Positions 34,158 through 42,914 are shown, counted from the stretch's first letter. The stretch: DNA of 64,000 bases from Actinomadura chibensis NBRC 106107 (GCF_001552135.1 NZ_BCQP01000052.1:1-64000); one strand, 5' to 3'. Translations and numbers: made by a program. The notes: generated by a model from the sequence alone, not told the origin.

Positions 34158-35621
34158 TCAGCGCCGTTCCACGAAGCCGACGAAGGGGAGCGTCTTCGTC
34201 AGAAGGTAGTACTCGCCGTGCGGCTTCGGCCATTGCGTGACGTTGCGCCCCGACTCCGACCGGTAGTAGTTCGTGCAGTTCGCGCCCATCGCGGACGCGT
34301 GTTTCACGAGCTGGCCGTCCACCCAGCGCACCCAGCGGTCGGCCGCCTCCGGACGGGTGTCGACGGCGCGCACCCGGCGGCGCCGCATCCGCGCCACCGT
34401 CCGCGCCGCCACCTCGGCCTGCCGTTCGAGCTGGGCGATGATGGAGAAGCCGCCATTGGTGTTCGGGCCGTAGAGCATGAAGAAGTTCGGGTATCCGGGA
34501 ACGGTGATGCCCATGAACGCCTTCGGGTCGTCCTTCCACGTGTCGTGGATGGAGATTCCGCCGACCCCGCGCACGTCCAGCGACGCGAGGAATTTCGTCG
34601 CGTGGAAGCCGGTGGCCATGACCAGGACGTCGATCTCGCGTTCGGCGCCGGTCTCGTCCACGATGCCTTTCGGCGTCACCCGCGTGACCGCGTGCGGGAC
34701 CAGTTCCACGTTCGGCCGGTTCAGCGCCGGGTAGAAGCCGCTCGCCAGCACCGGCCGCTTGCACCCCCACGGATAGTCGGGGGTGAGCCGCTCGCGCAGC
34801 TCCGGGTCGTCGATCGTCTCCCGGATGTACTCGCGGCATTTCCGCAAATTCTCCTGCTGCCTCTTGCCGTGCAGGTCGTAGCCCTTGAACATCACCCTGA
34901 ACTCGTAGAACAGGCGCAGCCGCCGCAGTTTCTGCAGGACGGGGAACCGCCGGTACATGGCCCGTTCCCGCGCCGTGAAGTCGCGTTCGCCCTTCGCCAG
35001 GATCCAGCCCGGCTGCCGCTGGAAGACATACAACCGTTCGACCTTCCCGGCGATGGCCGGGACGATCTGCGTCGCCGTGGAGCCGGTGCCGACGACCGCG
35101 ACCCGCTTCCCGGTGAGGTCGTGCTCGCTCTCCCAGCGGGCCGTGTGGAATTTCGGGCCCTCGAATTCGTCCAGGCCCGGCCATTCGGGATAGCGCGGAC
35201 GGCTCAGCAGCCCCAGGCAGCTGATGACGACGTCGAACCGCTCGACCGTTCCGTCCGCGAGCCGGACGTCGTAGCGCGACGCCGACTCGTCCCACGTCGC
35301 CGACTCGACCCGGACGCCGAACCGGCAGTGCCGCCGAAGGTCGAACCGGTTGAGGACGTGCTCCGCGTACTCCTGCAGTTCCTCCTGCCGGGCGTGGGTG
35401 CGGCTCCAGTCGTAGGTGAGGAACGAGAACGAATAGGCGTGCGAGGCGATGTCCACCTCGCAGCCGGGATAGCGGTTGTCCCACCAGGTGCCGCCCGGGC
35501 CGTCCGACTGCTCGAAGACCGTGAAGCGGGTGACGCCCTTCTTCTTCAGTTTCACCGCGGCGGCGATACCGCCGAAACCGCAGCCGACGATCGCCACCCG
35601 GGGCCCCATGCTCCGGCTCAT
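34158..35621 (-). CDS. Type I Baeyer-Villiger monooxygenase
   Basis: 487 residues from ATG 35621, overlapping the upstream M20 gene by ATGA. It has the FAD loop VAIVGCGFGGIAAAVKL, then GPGGTWWDNRYPGCEVDI, the Baeyer-Villiger fingerprint FEGPKFHTARW (FxGxxxHxxxW), the NADPH loop VAVVGTGSTATQIVP and VLVMATGF. The fingerprint distinguishes it from simple flavin-containing N- or S-monooxygenases. It would insert oxygen next to a ketone, giving an ester or lactone. Hydrolases that could open the product lie in the same and adjacent operons (two M20 enzymes, an SGNH hydrolase, a CMD protein). Substrate unknown. Confidence 0.88.
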   Translation of the reverse strand: MSRSMGPRVAIVGCGFGGIAAAVKLKKKGVTRFTVFEQSDGPGGTWWDNRYPGCEVDIASHAYSFSFLTYDWSRTHARQEELQEYAEHVLNRFDLRRHCRFGVRVESATWDESASRYDVRLADGTVERFDVVISCLGLLSRPRYPEWPGLDEFEGPKFHTARWESEHDLTGKRVAVVGTGSTATQIVPAIAGKVERLYVFQRQPGWILAKGERDFTARERAMYRRFPVLQKLRRLRLFYEFRVMFKGYDLHGKRQQENLRKCREYIRETIDDPELRERLTPDYPWGCKRPVLASGFYPALNRPNVELVPHAVTRVTPKGIVDETGAEREIDVLVMATGFHATKFLASLDVRGVGGISIHDTWKDDPKAFMGITVPGYPNFFMLYGPNTNGGFSIIAQLERQAEVAARTVARMRRRRVRAVDTRPEAADRWVRWVDGQLVKHASAMGANCTNYYRSESGRNVTQWPKPHGEYYLLTKTLPFVGFVERR

Positions 35622-36907
35622 AGGGTCATCAGTCTTTCCATCACTCGCACCCCGAAATGCAGCGCGTCCACCGGGCAGCGCTCGTCCACTCCGTGGAACA
35701 TCGCCGGATAGTCGTAGCCGGGCGGGAACAGCATCGGCGTGAAGCCGTACGTCTCCATGCCCAGCGTCCGGAACCATTTGTTGTCGGTGCCGCCGCTGAA
35801 CACGAACGGCGCCACCGCGCATCCCGGGCTCACCGCTTCGAGCGCCTCGCCGAGCCGTCCGAACCATTCGCCTTCGTGGTCGGAGAGGACCGGCGGGCTG
35901 CGCCGCAGGAGCGCCACCTCGGCCCGCTCCCCGGCGGCCGACGTGATGTGCTCGTGCAACTCGTCCTCGTGCCCGGGGACGAACCGGCAGTCGAACCGCG
36001 CCCACGCCTCGCCCGGGATCACGTTCTCCTTGTAGCCCGCGCCGACCCGCGTGACGTTGACCGTGGTGCGGACCCCGGCGGCGAACATCCGCCCGAACGG
36101 GCCGGTCCGCGTCGCGAGCACGTCCGCGACGTCGGCCGGGTCGGTGAGCTCGCGCCCGGCGATCCGGGACGCGAGGACGCGCATCGGCTCGGTGACCGTG
36201 TACGGCTGCTCGGACGACACCAGCCGCAGCGTCGTCTCCGCCAGCCGGGGGATCGGGTTGTCCCGCGGCACCATGCTGCCGTGCCCGGCGACGCCCTCCT
36301 CCCGCACCTCGTACCAGCGCAGGCCCTTGTCCGCGACCGACACCGCGAACAGCGGCGGGCCCGAGGAGACCGGGACGTTGAACCCGCCGACCTCGCCGAT
36401 CGCCGCGGCGCAGCCCTCGAACAGGTCGGCGTGCTCGGCCACGAGGTGGCCCGCCCCGAGTCTTCCGCCGGTCTCCTCGTCCGCGAGGAACGCGAGGACG
36501 AGGTCCCGGCGCGGTCGGCGGCCCCGGGCGAACGTGCCGCCGACCGCGGCCAGTGTCATGGCCACCGCGTTCTTCATGTCGACCGCGCCGCGCCCCCAGA
36601 CGTGGCCGTCCGCGATCTCGCCGCTGTGCGGGTCGCGCGTCCAGGCGGACGCGTCGGCCGGCACGGTGTCCAGGTGGCCTTGGACGAGCAGCGCGGGCAG
36701 GCCCGGATCGGTGCCCGAAACACGCGCAACGACGTTGCCACGGCCCGGCTCCGCCTCGATGATCTCCGGCTCCAGGCCCATCCCGGACAGCAGCGCGGCC
36801 ACGTACTCGGCCGCCTTCCGCTCGGACGAGCCCGGGTTGCTCGTGTCGAACCTGATCAGGTCGGAGCAGATCTCCTCGACCGGCGGCGGGAGGGACGGCT
36901 CAGCCAT
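35618..36907 (-). CDS. M20 family metallohydrolase (canonical active site)
   Basis: 429 residues from ATG 36907, overlapping the upstream M20 gene by 8 nt. Metal and catalytic motifs are standard: QGHLDTVP (His ligand, Asp), GAVDMKNA (bridging Asp), LADEETGG (catalytic and ligand Glu), IGEVGGFN (Glu) and FHGVDERCPV (final His). The lid domain contains GVAGHGSMVPRDNPI. M20 enzymes cut amide bonds of N-acyl amino acids or small peptides (ArgE/DapE/aminoacylase group). In a catabolic operon with a BVMO it may release an amino compound from an amide intermediate (inference). Confidence 0.88.
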   Translation of the reverse strand: MAEPSLPPPVEEICSDLIRFDTSNPGSSERKAAEYVAALLSGMGLEPEIIEAEPGRGNVVARVSGTDPGLPALLVQGHLDTVPADASAWTRDPHSGEIADGHVWGRGAVDMKNAVAMTLAAVGGTFARGRRPRRDLVLAFLADEETGGRLGAGHLVAEHADLFEGCAAAIGEVGGFNVPVSSGPPLFAVSVADKGLRWYEVREEGVAGHGSMVPRDNPIPRLAETTLRLVSSEQPYTVTEPMRVLASRIAGRELTDPADVADVLATRTGPFGRMFAAGVRTTVNVTRVGAGYKENVIPGEAWARFDCRFVPGHEDELHEHITSAAGERAEVALLRRSPPVLSDHEGEWFGRLGEALEAVSPGCAVAPFVFSGGTDNKWFRTLGMETYGFTPMLFPPGYDYPAMFHGVDERCPVDALHFGVRVMERLMTL

Positions 36908-38120
36908 CGCCGTTCCCCACGGTGAGCGCGGCGACCGCGTACGTCCGGACGGCGGCGAGGTAGTCCGCGACGGGCACGGACTCGTCGTCCCAGTAGCAGT
37001 CCATGGATCCGGGCCCGTAGGTGACGGCCTTGATGCCCGACTCCCAGAAGATCGGGGTGTCCGGCCACGCCTGGTGGAAGCCGTGCCGCGCGTCCTGCCC
37101 GGTGGTGCGGCGGTGCGCGGCGGCGACGTCGGCGAGGAGCCGCTCGCCGTCCGGCACCCGCAGCGAGCTGCGCGGGTTCTTCAGGCAGGTCGCCTCCAGC
37201 GACACGTCCACCGGGAACTCCGCGAGCCGGTCGACGGCGCGCTCCACGGCGGCGCGAACGTCGCGCAACACGTCGTCCTGCGTCTGCTCGGCCGGGAACC
37301 GGAAGTCGAACGTGATCTCGCACTTCTCCGGGACGAGGTTGTGCGCGACCCCGCCGGAGATCTGCGCCACGTTGCAGATCTTCACCTCGTCGAGGACGTC
37401 GCCGCGCGCGTCGGTGATCGGCATCGCCAGCACCTCGCGGATCACCTCGGCCGCCCGCGCGACCGCGTTCACGCCGATGTCCAGCGCGGTCGTGTGCGCG
37501 GCCCGGCCCGTGACGGTCACCGTGACGTAGGCGATGCCGCGCTGGCCGGTGAGGACGCGCAGCTCGCTCGGCTCGCAGTTGATCGCGTACGCGCCGCGCA
37601 GGCCGTCCCGGATCGCCTGCCGGGTCCCCTCGCCGCCCTCGAAGTGGTTCGGGACGGCGAGCACCACCACGTCCCTCGGCAGCGGCACGCCGGACCTCGC
37701 CAGCATGACCGTCGCCATGGTCATGGCGGCCGTCCCGGCCTTCATGTCCGCCACGCCGACGCCGTAGACCTGCCCGTCGTCGACGTCGCCGCCGAACGGG
37801 TCGCGCCGCCACGACTCCGACGGCGGGTAGACCTCCATGTGGCCGTTGAAGATGAGCGCCTCCTCGGGCGGCGCCGCTCCGGCCGCGCGGGCGAGGACGT
37901 TCGGCATGCCGTCGGTGCCGGAGCCGGGCAGCTCCACGGCGACGCCCGCGGCCGCGAGCGCGGCGGCGAGGTGCTCGGCGGCGGCGGTCAGGTTCGGGCC
38001 GTCGCCCCACACGCTGGGAATGCGGATGAAATCGCGCAGAAAGGCGACGATCTCCGACTCGTTCCGGTCGATGATGTCGATCACGCGGGCCGCGTGGTCG
38101 TCCGTCACTACGGGTGCCAT
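36900..38120 (-). CDS. M20 family metallohydrolase homologue with altered active-site residues
   Basis: 406 residues from ATG 38120, with GGAG about 11 nt upstream; first gene of the operon. The fold is clearly M20 (GVADMKAG, EPSELRVLTGQRGIAYVTVTVTGRAAHTT, FDFRFPAEQ). Several catalytic positions differ from its neighbour and the family. The HxD pair is His-Met-Glu in GHMEVYP, the usual DEE is NHFEGGEG so the general-base position is probably Phe, and the C-terminal His region reads MDCYWDDESV. It may bind one metal or act on a different bond. A PucR-box promoter lies 55-110 nt upstream. Confidence 0.82.
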   Translation of the reverse strand: MAPVVTDDHAARVIDIIDRNESEIVAFLRDFIRIPSVWGDGPNLTAAAEHLAAALAAAGVAVELPGSGTDGMPNVLARAAGAAPPEEALIFNGHMEVYPPSESWRRDPFGGDVDDGQVYGVGVADMKAGTAAMTMATVMLARSGVPLPRDVVVLAVPNHFEGGEGTRQAIRDGLRGAYAINCEPSELRVLTGQRGIAYVTVTVTGRAAHTTALDIGVNAVARAAEVIREVLAMPITDARGDVLDEVKICNVAQISGGVAHNLVPEKCEITFDFRFPAEQTQDDVLRDVRAAVERAVDRLAEFPVDVSLEATCLKNPRSSLRVPDGERLLADVAAAHRRTTGQDARHGFHQAWPDTPIFWESGIKAVTYGPGSMDCYWDDESVPVADYLAAVRTYAVAALTVGNGDG

Positions 38121-38176
38121 GGCGTTTCGTTCTCCGGTCGAGGCGCGGCTGGATTGGTGCGTTCCAGGCGATTCTT

Positions 38177-38232
38177 GTCGAGCCTAGGATCGTTTCTCTC
38201 GGACGTCTTCGGGGCGCCGCACCAAAGAATTC
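38177..38232 (-). promoter_or_regulatory. Composite PucR-box promoter for the M20-BVMO operon
   Basis: Read on the reverse strand, GAATTCTTTGGTG (38232-38220) is followed after exactly 28 nt by GATCCTAGGCTCGAC (38191-38177). The same pair with the same spacing precedes the aldehyde dehydrogenase gene. ATTCTTTGGT fits the Bacillus PucR box WWWCNTTGGT..., and TAGGCT could serve as a -10 element with no good -35, as expected for an activator-dependent promoter. Confidence 0.6.
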
Positions 38233-38262
38233 AGGGCGCGGCTATGGGGCGCGCACAGGCGC

Positions 38263-39372
38263 CTATCGCGGATTCTTGAACACCAGGTCGTGAAAGCGTT
38301 CGCCGAGGCGGCGGTAGCCCGCCGCGTTCGGGTGCAGGCCGTCGTAGAGGTCGGCCGCGTCGTCCGGGCCGAGCAGCGAGCGGCCGTCGAGGTAGGTCAG
38401 GTTCGGGTCGGCGCGGACGGCGACGACCTCGGCGAGCAGCGTCCGGATCCGGCGCAGGCTGAGGCCCCCGGTCGTGGGGCCGGTCGCGACGTAGCGGCCG
38501 GTCCCGTCCTGGACGCACGGCCCGGCCCGGTCCTCGGCGGTCGGGCAGACGATCGGCGAGACGACCAGCAGCCGGGTGTCGGGGTGGCCGTCCCGGACGG
38601 TGTCGAGAAACCCGTGCACCACCGGGACGAAAGTGCGCTCCTTCAGCGAGTCGAGGTTCTGCACGTTGATGCCGAGTTTCAGGGTGATGACGTCGGCGGG
38701 AAGGTCGCGGATCGTCCGCGCGACGAACGGGTCCAGATGGCAGTTCCCGGCGAACGCGAGGCAGGTCAGGTCGAGTCCGGCGCGCCGCGCCACCCACGCG
38801 GGCCAGGCGTCGGTCGGGCCGCCCGCCTCCGCGCAATGGCTGATCGAGCTGCCGTAGTGAATCCATTTCCGGGACGGCGGTTCGCCGGGTGCGACGTCCC
38901 CATTGGCGCGCAGTTCCCGCAATTCCACGAGGGCCGCCTGCGGCAGCCAGATCTCGATGTCCTTCCAGGACGGGCCGAGCCCGTCGAACCGGATCGTCTC
39001 CGCCTCGCCCGGCACGGTCTCCACCACCTGGCCCGCGCGGACGACGCCGAGGTCGCCGCCCGTCACCGGGACCGACAGGATCCGGTTCCCGCCGATCACC
39101 GCGTCGAACGAGACGGGGAAGAGCCGGTGGTAGGCGTTGCGGTAGCGGGTGACGAAGACGTCCAGCTCCAGGACGTCCGCGTCGGTGCGGAACACGAGCC
39201 GCACCCCGGCCGGGCGCGGCACCATCAGCCGCATGTAGGAGTCGGTGAGCTGCGGCCGCGTCCACGCCGGGAGCCGCCGGGGGATCAGCCCCGTGTCGGT
39301 GTGCTCCACGTCGAGCGCGCCCGCGATCGTGACCGGGCCGTCCAGGAGGTCGATCTTGTGCGGTACGGACAT
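38263..39372 (-). CDS. SGNH/GDSL hydrolase with N-terminal beta-domain
   Basis: 369 residues from ATG 39372, with AAGGGG upstream and 5 nt after the CoA transferase stop. Residues about 1-165 form a beta-rich accessory domain. The SGNH hydrolase follows: nucleophile block IHYGSSISHCAEAGG, FAGNCHLDP (Gly/Asn oxyanion blocks), LKLGINVQN, and the Asp-His pair in YDGLHPNAAGY. No signal peptide, so it is cytoplasmic. It would cleave an ester, for instance a product of the BVMO or an O-acyl intermediate (inference). Last gene of the ALDH-led unit. Confidence 0.82.
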   Translation of the reverse strand: MSVPHKIDLLDGPVTIAGALDVEHTDTGLIPRRLPAWTRPQLTDSYMRLMVPRPAGVRLVFRTDADVLELDVFVTRYRNAYHRLFPVSFDAVIGGNRILSVPVTGGDLGVVRAGQVVETVPGEAETIRFDGLGPSWKDIEIWLPQAALVELRELRANGDVAPGEPPSRKWIHYGSSISHCAEAGGPTDAWPAWVARRAGLDLTCLAFAGNCHLDPFVARTIRDLPADVITLKLGINVQNLDSLKERTFVPVVHGFLDTVRDGHPDTRLLVVSPIVCPTAEDRAGPCVQDGTGRYVATGPTTGGLSLRRIRTLLAEVVAVRADPNLTYLDGRSLLGPDDAADLYDGLHPNAAGYRRLGERFHDLVFKNPR

Positions 39373-39377
39373 CGCGG

Positions 39378-40529
39378 CTACCCCTTCCGGACGGCGGCGC
39401 GCGGCTCCTCGGCGAGCCAGCGCGCCAGCAGGTGGTCGTGCTCGCCGGGCGCGGGCGCGGGCCGGAACTCCCCGACGGTCCCCGTCGTGCGGACGCCGCC
39501 CGCGAGCGTGCGGAAGCCGTCCGGCTCGTCCACGACCAGGCCGCGGGCCAGCGCGTGCGGGTGCGCCAGGGCCTCCCGGACGCCGAGGACCGGTCCGCAC
39601 GGCACGCCCGCCGCGCCGAGCCGTTCGAGGGCCTCCGCGCGGGTCACGTCCGCGAGCGCCGCCTCGATCTCGTGCTGGAGCGCGACCCGGTTCCGGCCGC
39701 GCTCGGCGTCGCTGGCGTAGCGGTCGTCCGCGAGCCAGCCGGGCCGGTCGAGGACGCCCGCGAGCCGCGCGAACAGCGCGTCGCTGGCGACGGCGATCGT
39801 GATCGTGCCGTCCTTGACGGCGAACGTCCCGTACGGGGCGCTGATCGCGTGGTGCCCGCCGCTCGGCCGGATCTCCTCGCCGGTGTGCAGCGCCCGCATC
39901 GCGACCGACTCCAGGACGGAGACGAGCCCGTCGAACATGGACACGTCGATGTGCTGCCCGCGCCCGGTCCGCCCGCGCTCGTGCAACGCGGACAACACCG
40001 CGACCGCCGCGTACAGGGCCGGGACGACGTCGCCGACGCTGATCCCGACGCGCACGCCGGGACCGCCGTCCGGCCCGGTCACCGACATCAGCCCGGACAT
40101 CGCCTGCACGATCAGGTCGTAGGCGGGACGGTCCGCGAGCGGCCCGGTCCGGCCGAAGCCGCTGATGGCGACGGCCACCAGGCGCGGGTTGAGGCGGAGC
40201 AGCTCGTCGGGCGGGAAGCCGAGCCGGTCGAGGACGCCGGGCCTGAAGTTCTCGATCAGCACGTCGGACCGCGCCACGAGCTGGGCGAACCGCTCCCGGT
40301 CGACCGGGTCCTTGAGGTCGATCGTGATGCCGAACTTGCCGCGGTTCAGCAGCCGGTGGAAGGTGCTGTCGCCCGCGTCGGTGAACGGCCCGAACAGGCG
40401 CGCGTCGTCGCCCGCCGGGGACTCGACCTTGATCACCTCCGCGCCGAGGTCGGCGAGGATCCGCCCGCACAGCGGGCCCGCGAGGACGCGGCTCAGGTCG
40501 AGGACGCGGACGCCGTCCAGCGCGGTCAT
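39378..40529 (-). CDS. Class III CoA-transferase (CaiB/BaiF family)
   Basis: 383 residues from ATG 40529, overlapping the urocanase-like stop by ATGA. Family blocks: VRVLDLSRVLAGPLCGRILADLGAEVIKVE at the N-terminus, NRGKFGITIDLKDP, LIENFRPGVLDRLG, and YDLIVQAMSGLMSVTG, which carries the aspartate that forms the acyl-anhydride. PAYDL and GISVGDVV follow the usual order. The enzyme moves CoA from one acyl-CoA to a free acid. Here it may activate the acid formed after the hydratase, feeding the beta-oxidation-type enzymes encoded at 50.7-57 kb (inference). Confidence 0.9.
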   Translation of the reverse strand: MTALDGVRVLDLSRVLAGPLCGRILADLGAEVIKVESPAGDDARLFGPFTDAGDSTFHRLLNRGKFGITIDLKDPVDRERFAQLVARSDVLIENFRPGVLDRLGFPPDELLRLNPRLVAVAISGFGRTGPLADRPAYDLIVQAMSGLMSVTGPDGGPGVRVGISVGDVVPALYAAVAVLSALHERGRTGRGQHIDVSMFDGLVSVLESVAMRALHTGEEIRPSGGHHAISAPYGTFAVKDGTITIAVASDALFARLAGVLDRPGWLADDRYASDAERGRNRVALQHEIEAALADVTRAEALERLGAAGVPCGPVLGVREALAHPHALARGLVVDEPDGFRTLAGGVRTTGTVGEFRPAPAPGEHDHLLARWLAEEPRAAVRKG

Positions 40530-42160
40530 CCGAACCACCGCAGGCCGCTGGAGCGGACGGCGTCCGCCGCCGTCTCGTAGCCCGCGTCGGCGTACCGCAT
40601 GATCCCGATGCCGGTGTCGGCGGTGAGCGCGGCGGTGATCCGGTCGTCGGCGGCGGCGGTGCCGTCCGCGATCAGCGTGACGCCCGCGCTCTGCATGTAG
40701 CCCGCGTACCCGCCGCCGCCCGCGTGGATCGCCACGAGGTCGGCGCCCGAACCGGCGTTGAGCAGCGCGTTGAGCAGCGGCCAGTCGGACACGGCGTCGG
40801 AGCCGTCCGGCATGTTCTCGGTCTCGCGGAGCGGCTGCGACACCCCGCCCGGGTCGAGGTGGTCGCGGGTGAACGCGACCGGGCCGCGCAGCTCGCCGAT
40901 CCGCACCGCCGCGTTGACGAGCAGCGCGAGCTTCGCCCGCTCGCCGTGCGCCAGCCACGAGATCCGGGACGGCAGCCCCGCCTGCCGGACGGACTCGCGC
41001 GCGATCGGGATCCACCGCTGGGCGAGCGGGTTGTCCGGGAACTCCCGCACCACCATGTCGTCGATGAGGTCGAGGTCGGCCTGCTCGCCGGACGTCGCGA
41101 CCCACCGGAACGGGCCGAGCCCGCGGCAGAACAGCGGCCGGATGTAGCGTTCCACGAAGATCGGGATGCGGAACGCGTCCACGCCGTTCTCGGCGGCCTG
41201 CGCCCGCAGGTTGTTGCCGTACTCGAAGACGACCGAGCCCGCGTCCTGCCAGGCGAGCATGCACTCCACGTGCGTCGCGATGGACGCGCGGGCGCGGCGG
41301 GCCAGCTCGTCCGGGTCGGTGTCGCGCAGGTCGGCGGCCTCGGACGGCGACATCCCGACCGGCACGTACCCGTACCGCAGGTCGTGCGCGGCGGTCTGGT
41401 CGGTGACGACGTCCGGGACGACGCCGCGCTCGCGCAGCGCGGGCAGCACCTCGGCCGCGTTGCCGAGCAGCCCGATCGAGGCGGGCCGCTTCGCGTCCAT
41501 CGCCTCCCGCGCCCAGGCCAGGGCCTCGTCGAGGGACTCGGTGCCGCGCTCCAGGTAGCCGCTGTCGACGCGGCGCTTGATCCGGTCGGCGTCGACCTCG
41601 ACGCACAGCGCGACGCCGCCCGCCATCACGGTCGCGAGCGGCTGCGCGCCGCCCATGCCGCCGAGCCCGGCGGTCACCATGAGGCGCCCGGCGAGGTCGC
41701 CGCCGAAGTGCTCGTCGGCGACGGCCACGAGCGTCTGGTACGTCCCCTGGACGATGCCCTGCGACCCGATGTACTGCCAGTCGCCCGCCGTGTACCCGCC
41801 CCACGCGATGAGGCCGCGCTTCTCCAGCTCGTAGAAGTGCTCGCTGGTGGCCCAGCGGCCGACCAGGTTGCTGTTCGCCATCAGGACGAGCGGCGCCCGC
41901 GTCCCGGTCGGGAACACGCCGACCGGCTTGCCGGACTGGATGACGAGCGTCTCGTCCTCCTCCATCTCCGTCAGCGCCCGGACGATCTTCTCCAGCGCGG
42001 CGTGGTCGCGCGCGACCTTCGCGAGCCCGGCGTAGACGATCAGGTCGTCCGGACGCTCCGCGTGACTCAGCGTGTTCTCCAGCATCCGCAGCAGCGTCTC
42101 CTGCCGCGGGCCCCGGCAGCGCAGCCCCTGCTTACCGATCTCGGAGGTGGTGATGGCCAT
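40526..42160 (-). CDS. Urocanate hydratase homologue lacking the conserved catalytic-motif cysteine
   Basis: 544 residues from ATG 42160. The urocanase fold and NAD+-binding block are clear (TAGLGGMGGAQPLATVMAGG; DGSDAVSDWPLLNALLNAGSG). The family signature FQGLPxRICW reads RQAGLPSRISW, so the cysteine known as Cys410 in the Pseudomonas enzyme is Ser401 here. The canonical SPNRETE and the HHGGGVGMGFSQ segment are replaced by SQPLRETE and IHAGGGGYAGYMQS. No histidine ammonia-lyase, imidazolonepropionase or formiminoglutamase gene is nearby; the neighbours are a CoA transferase, SGNH hydrolase and ThDP enzyme. A hydratase for a urocanate-like compound, as for known thiourocanate-type homologues, is more likely than histidine degradation. 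Confidence 0.85.
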   Translation of the reverse strand: MAITTSEIGKQGLRCRGPRQETLLRMLENTLSHAERPDDLIVYAGLAKVARDHAALEKIVRALTEMEEDETLVIQSGKPVGVFPTGTRAPLVLMANSNLVGRWATSEHFYELEKRGLIAWGGYTAGDWQYIGSQGIVQGTYQTLVAVADEHFGGDLAGRLMVTAGLGGMGGAQPLATVMAGGVALCVEVDADRIKRRVDSGYLERGTESLDEALAWAREAMDAKRPASIGLLGNAAEVLPALRERGVVPDVVTDQTAAHDLRYGYVPVGMSPSEAADLRDTDPDELARRARASIATHVECMLAWQDAGSVVFEYGNNLRAQAAENGVDAFRIPIFVERYIRPLFCRGLGPFRWVATSGEQADLDLIDDMVVREFPDNPLAQRWIPIARESVRQAGLPSRISWLAHGERAKLALLVNAAVRIGELRGPVAFTRDHLDPGGVSQPLRETENMPDGSDAVSDWPLLNALLNAGSGADLVAIHAGGGGYAGYMQSAGVTLIADGTAAADDRITAALTADTGIGIMRYADAGYETAADAVRSSGLRWFG

Positions 42161-42212
42161 GAAAGTCCCCTTCCCGTCCGCCGCGCGGACCGCCGTTCAC
42201 GGGGTGCCTTGC

Positions 42213-42842
42213 TCAGCCCGGGTGACGCCCCGCACGGCCACCGGGTGGTTCGGACGTTTCGGCGGGGAGCGGCTCGTCGCCGGGCCGGGTGAGCCCGGCG
42301 CGGGCGAGGACGTCGCGCACGCCGTTGTCGCGGACGTCCCGCCAGAAGGACAGGCACGCCTCCTCGATCCGCACGCCGAGGACCAGCGGGACGACCCGCT
42401 TCTCCAGGTCGGGGACGTCCGACAGCCGTTCCAGCGTCTTGTGGAACTCGGCCAGCCGGTCGCCGTGGCTGCGGATCTGCGACTCGGCCAGCCGCTGCAC
42501 GGTCCCCTCGTCGCCGAGCTCGCTGAAGAACAGCTTGAGCTCGGCCTCGTTGCGGACCTGGAAGACCTCCGTGTCGGGGTCGTTCAGCCATTCGCGCAGC
42601 GCCTCGCGGCCGCGCTCGGTCAGCGAGTACGTGCGGCGGCGGCGCCCCTCGGTCTCGGCGGACTCGTCCAGCAGCCCGGCCTCGGCGAGCCGCCGCGGCT
42701 CGACGTAGAGCTGGCTGTGCGGGAAGGGCCAGAAATGGCCGATCGAGCGTTCTACCGCGCGTTCGAGCTGGTAGGACGAGCTCGGACCGCGCAGTCCGAT
42801 CAGCCCCAGCACGAGATAGGAGCTGGACGAGAGGCGAACCAT
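42213..42842 (-). CDS. PadR-family transcriptional regulator
   Basis: 209 residues from ATG 42842. The N-terminal winged helix is typical (SYLVLGLIGLRGPSSSYQLERAVERSIGHFWPFPHSQLYVEPRRLAEAGLLDESAETEGRRRRTYSLTERGREAL), followed by a Vir_act_alpha_C-type helical dimerisation domain (VRNEAELKLFFSEL). PadR proteins generally repress genes and respond to phenolics or other small molecules. It lies inside the ALDH-to-SGNH gene series, 72 nt after the ThDP enzyme gene. A palindrome begins 5 nt upstream of its start, suggesting autoregulation and possible control of the urocanase-like gene downstream. Confidence 0.9.
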   Translation of the reverse strand: MVRLSSSSYLVLGLIGLRGPSSSYQLERAVERSIGHFWPFPHSQLYVEPRRLAEAGLLDESAETEGRRRRTYSLTERGREALREWLNDPDTEVFQVRNEAELKLFFSELGDEGTVQRLAESQIRSHGDRLAEFHKTLERLSDVPDLEKRVVPLVLGVRIEEACLSFWRDVRDNGVRDVLARAGLTRPGDEPLPAETSEPPGGRAGRHPG

Positions 42843-42847
42843 ACTGC

Positions 42848-42861
42848 AGATCGTACCATCT
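42848..42861. promoter_or_regulatory. Palindrome AGATCGTACCATCT upstream of PadR gene
   Basis: A 14-nt dyad, AGAT-c-GTAC-c-ATCT, symmetric except for the C/C pair, sits 6 nt upstream of the PadR start codon. It is a plausible autoregulatory operator. Confidence 0.5.
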
Positions 42862-42914
42862 ATTCTGGACGGTGGGCGAGCCCGCCTCTCCCCGGCGTCG
42901 GGTCACGGCGGCGC

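Noticed and set aside
41126..41128. Cysteine in FCRGLGPFRW of the urocanase homologue as the catalytic cysteine
   Set aside because: The known active-site cysteine lies in the FQGLPxRICW signature; the aligned residue here is Ser401, so the cysteine at residue 345 is not its equivalent by alignment.
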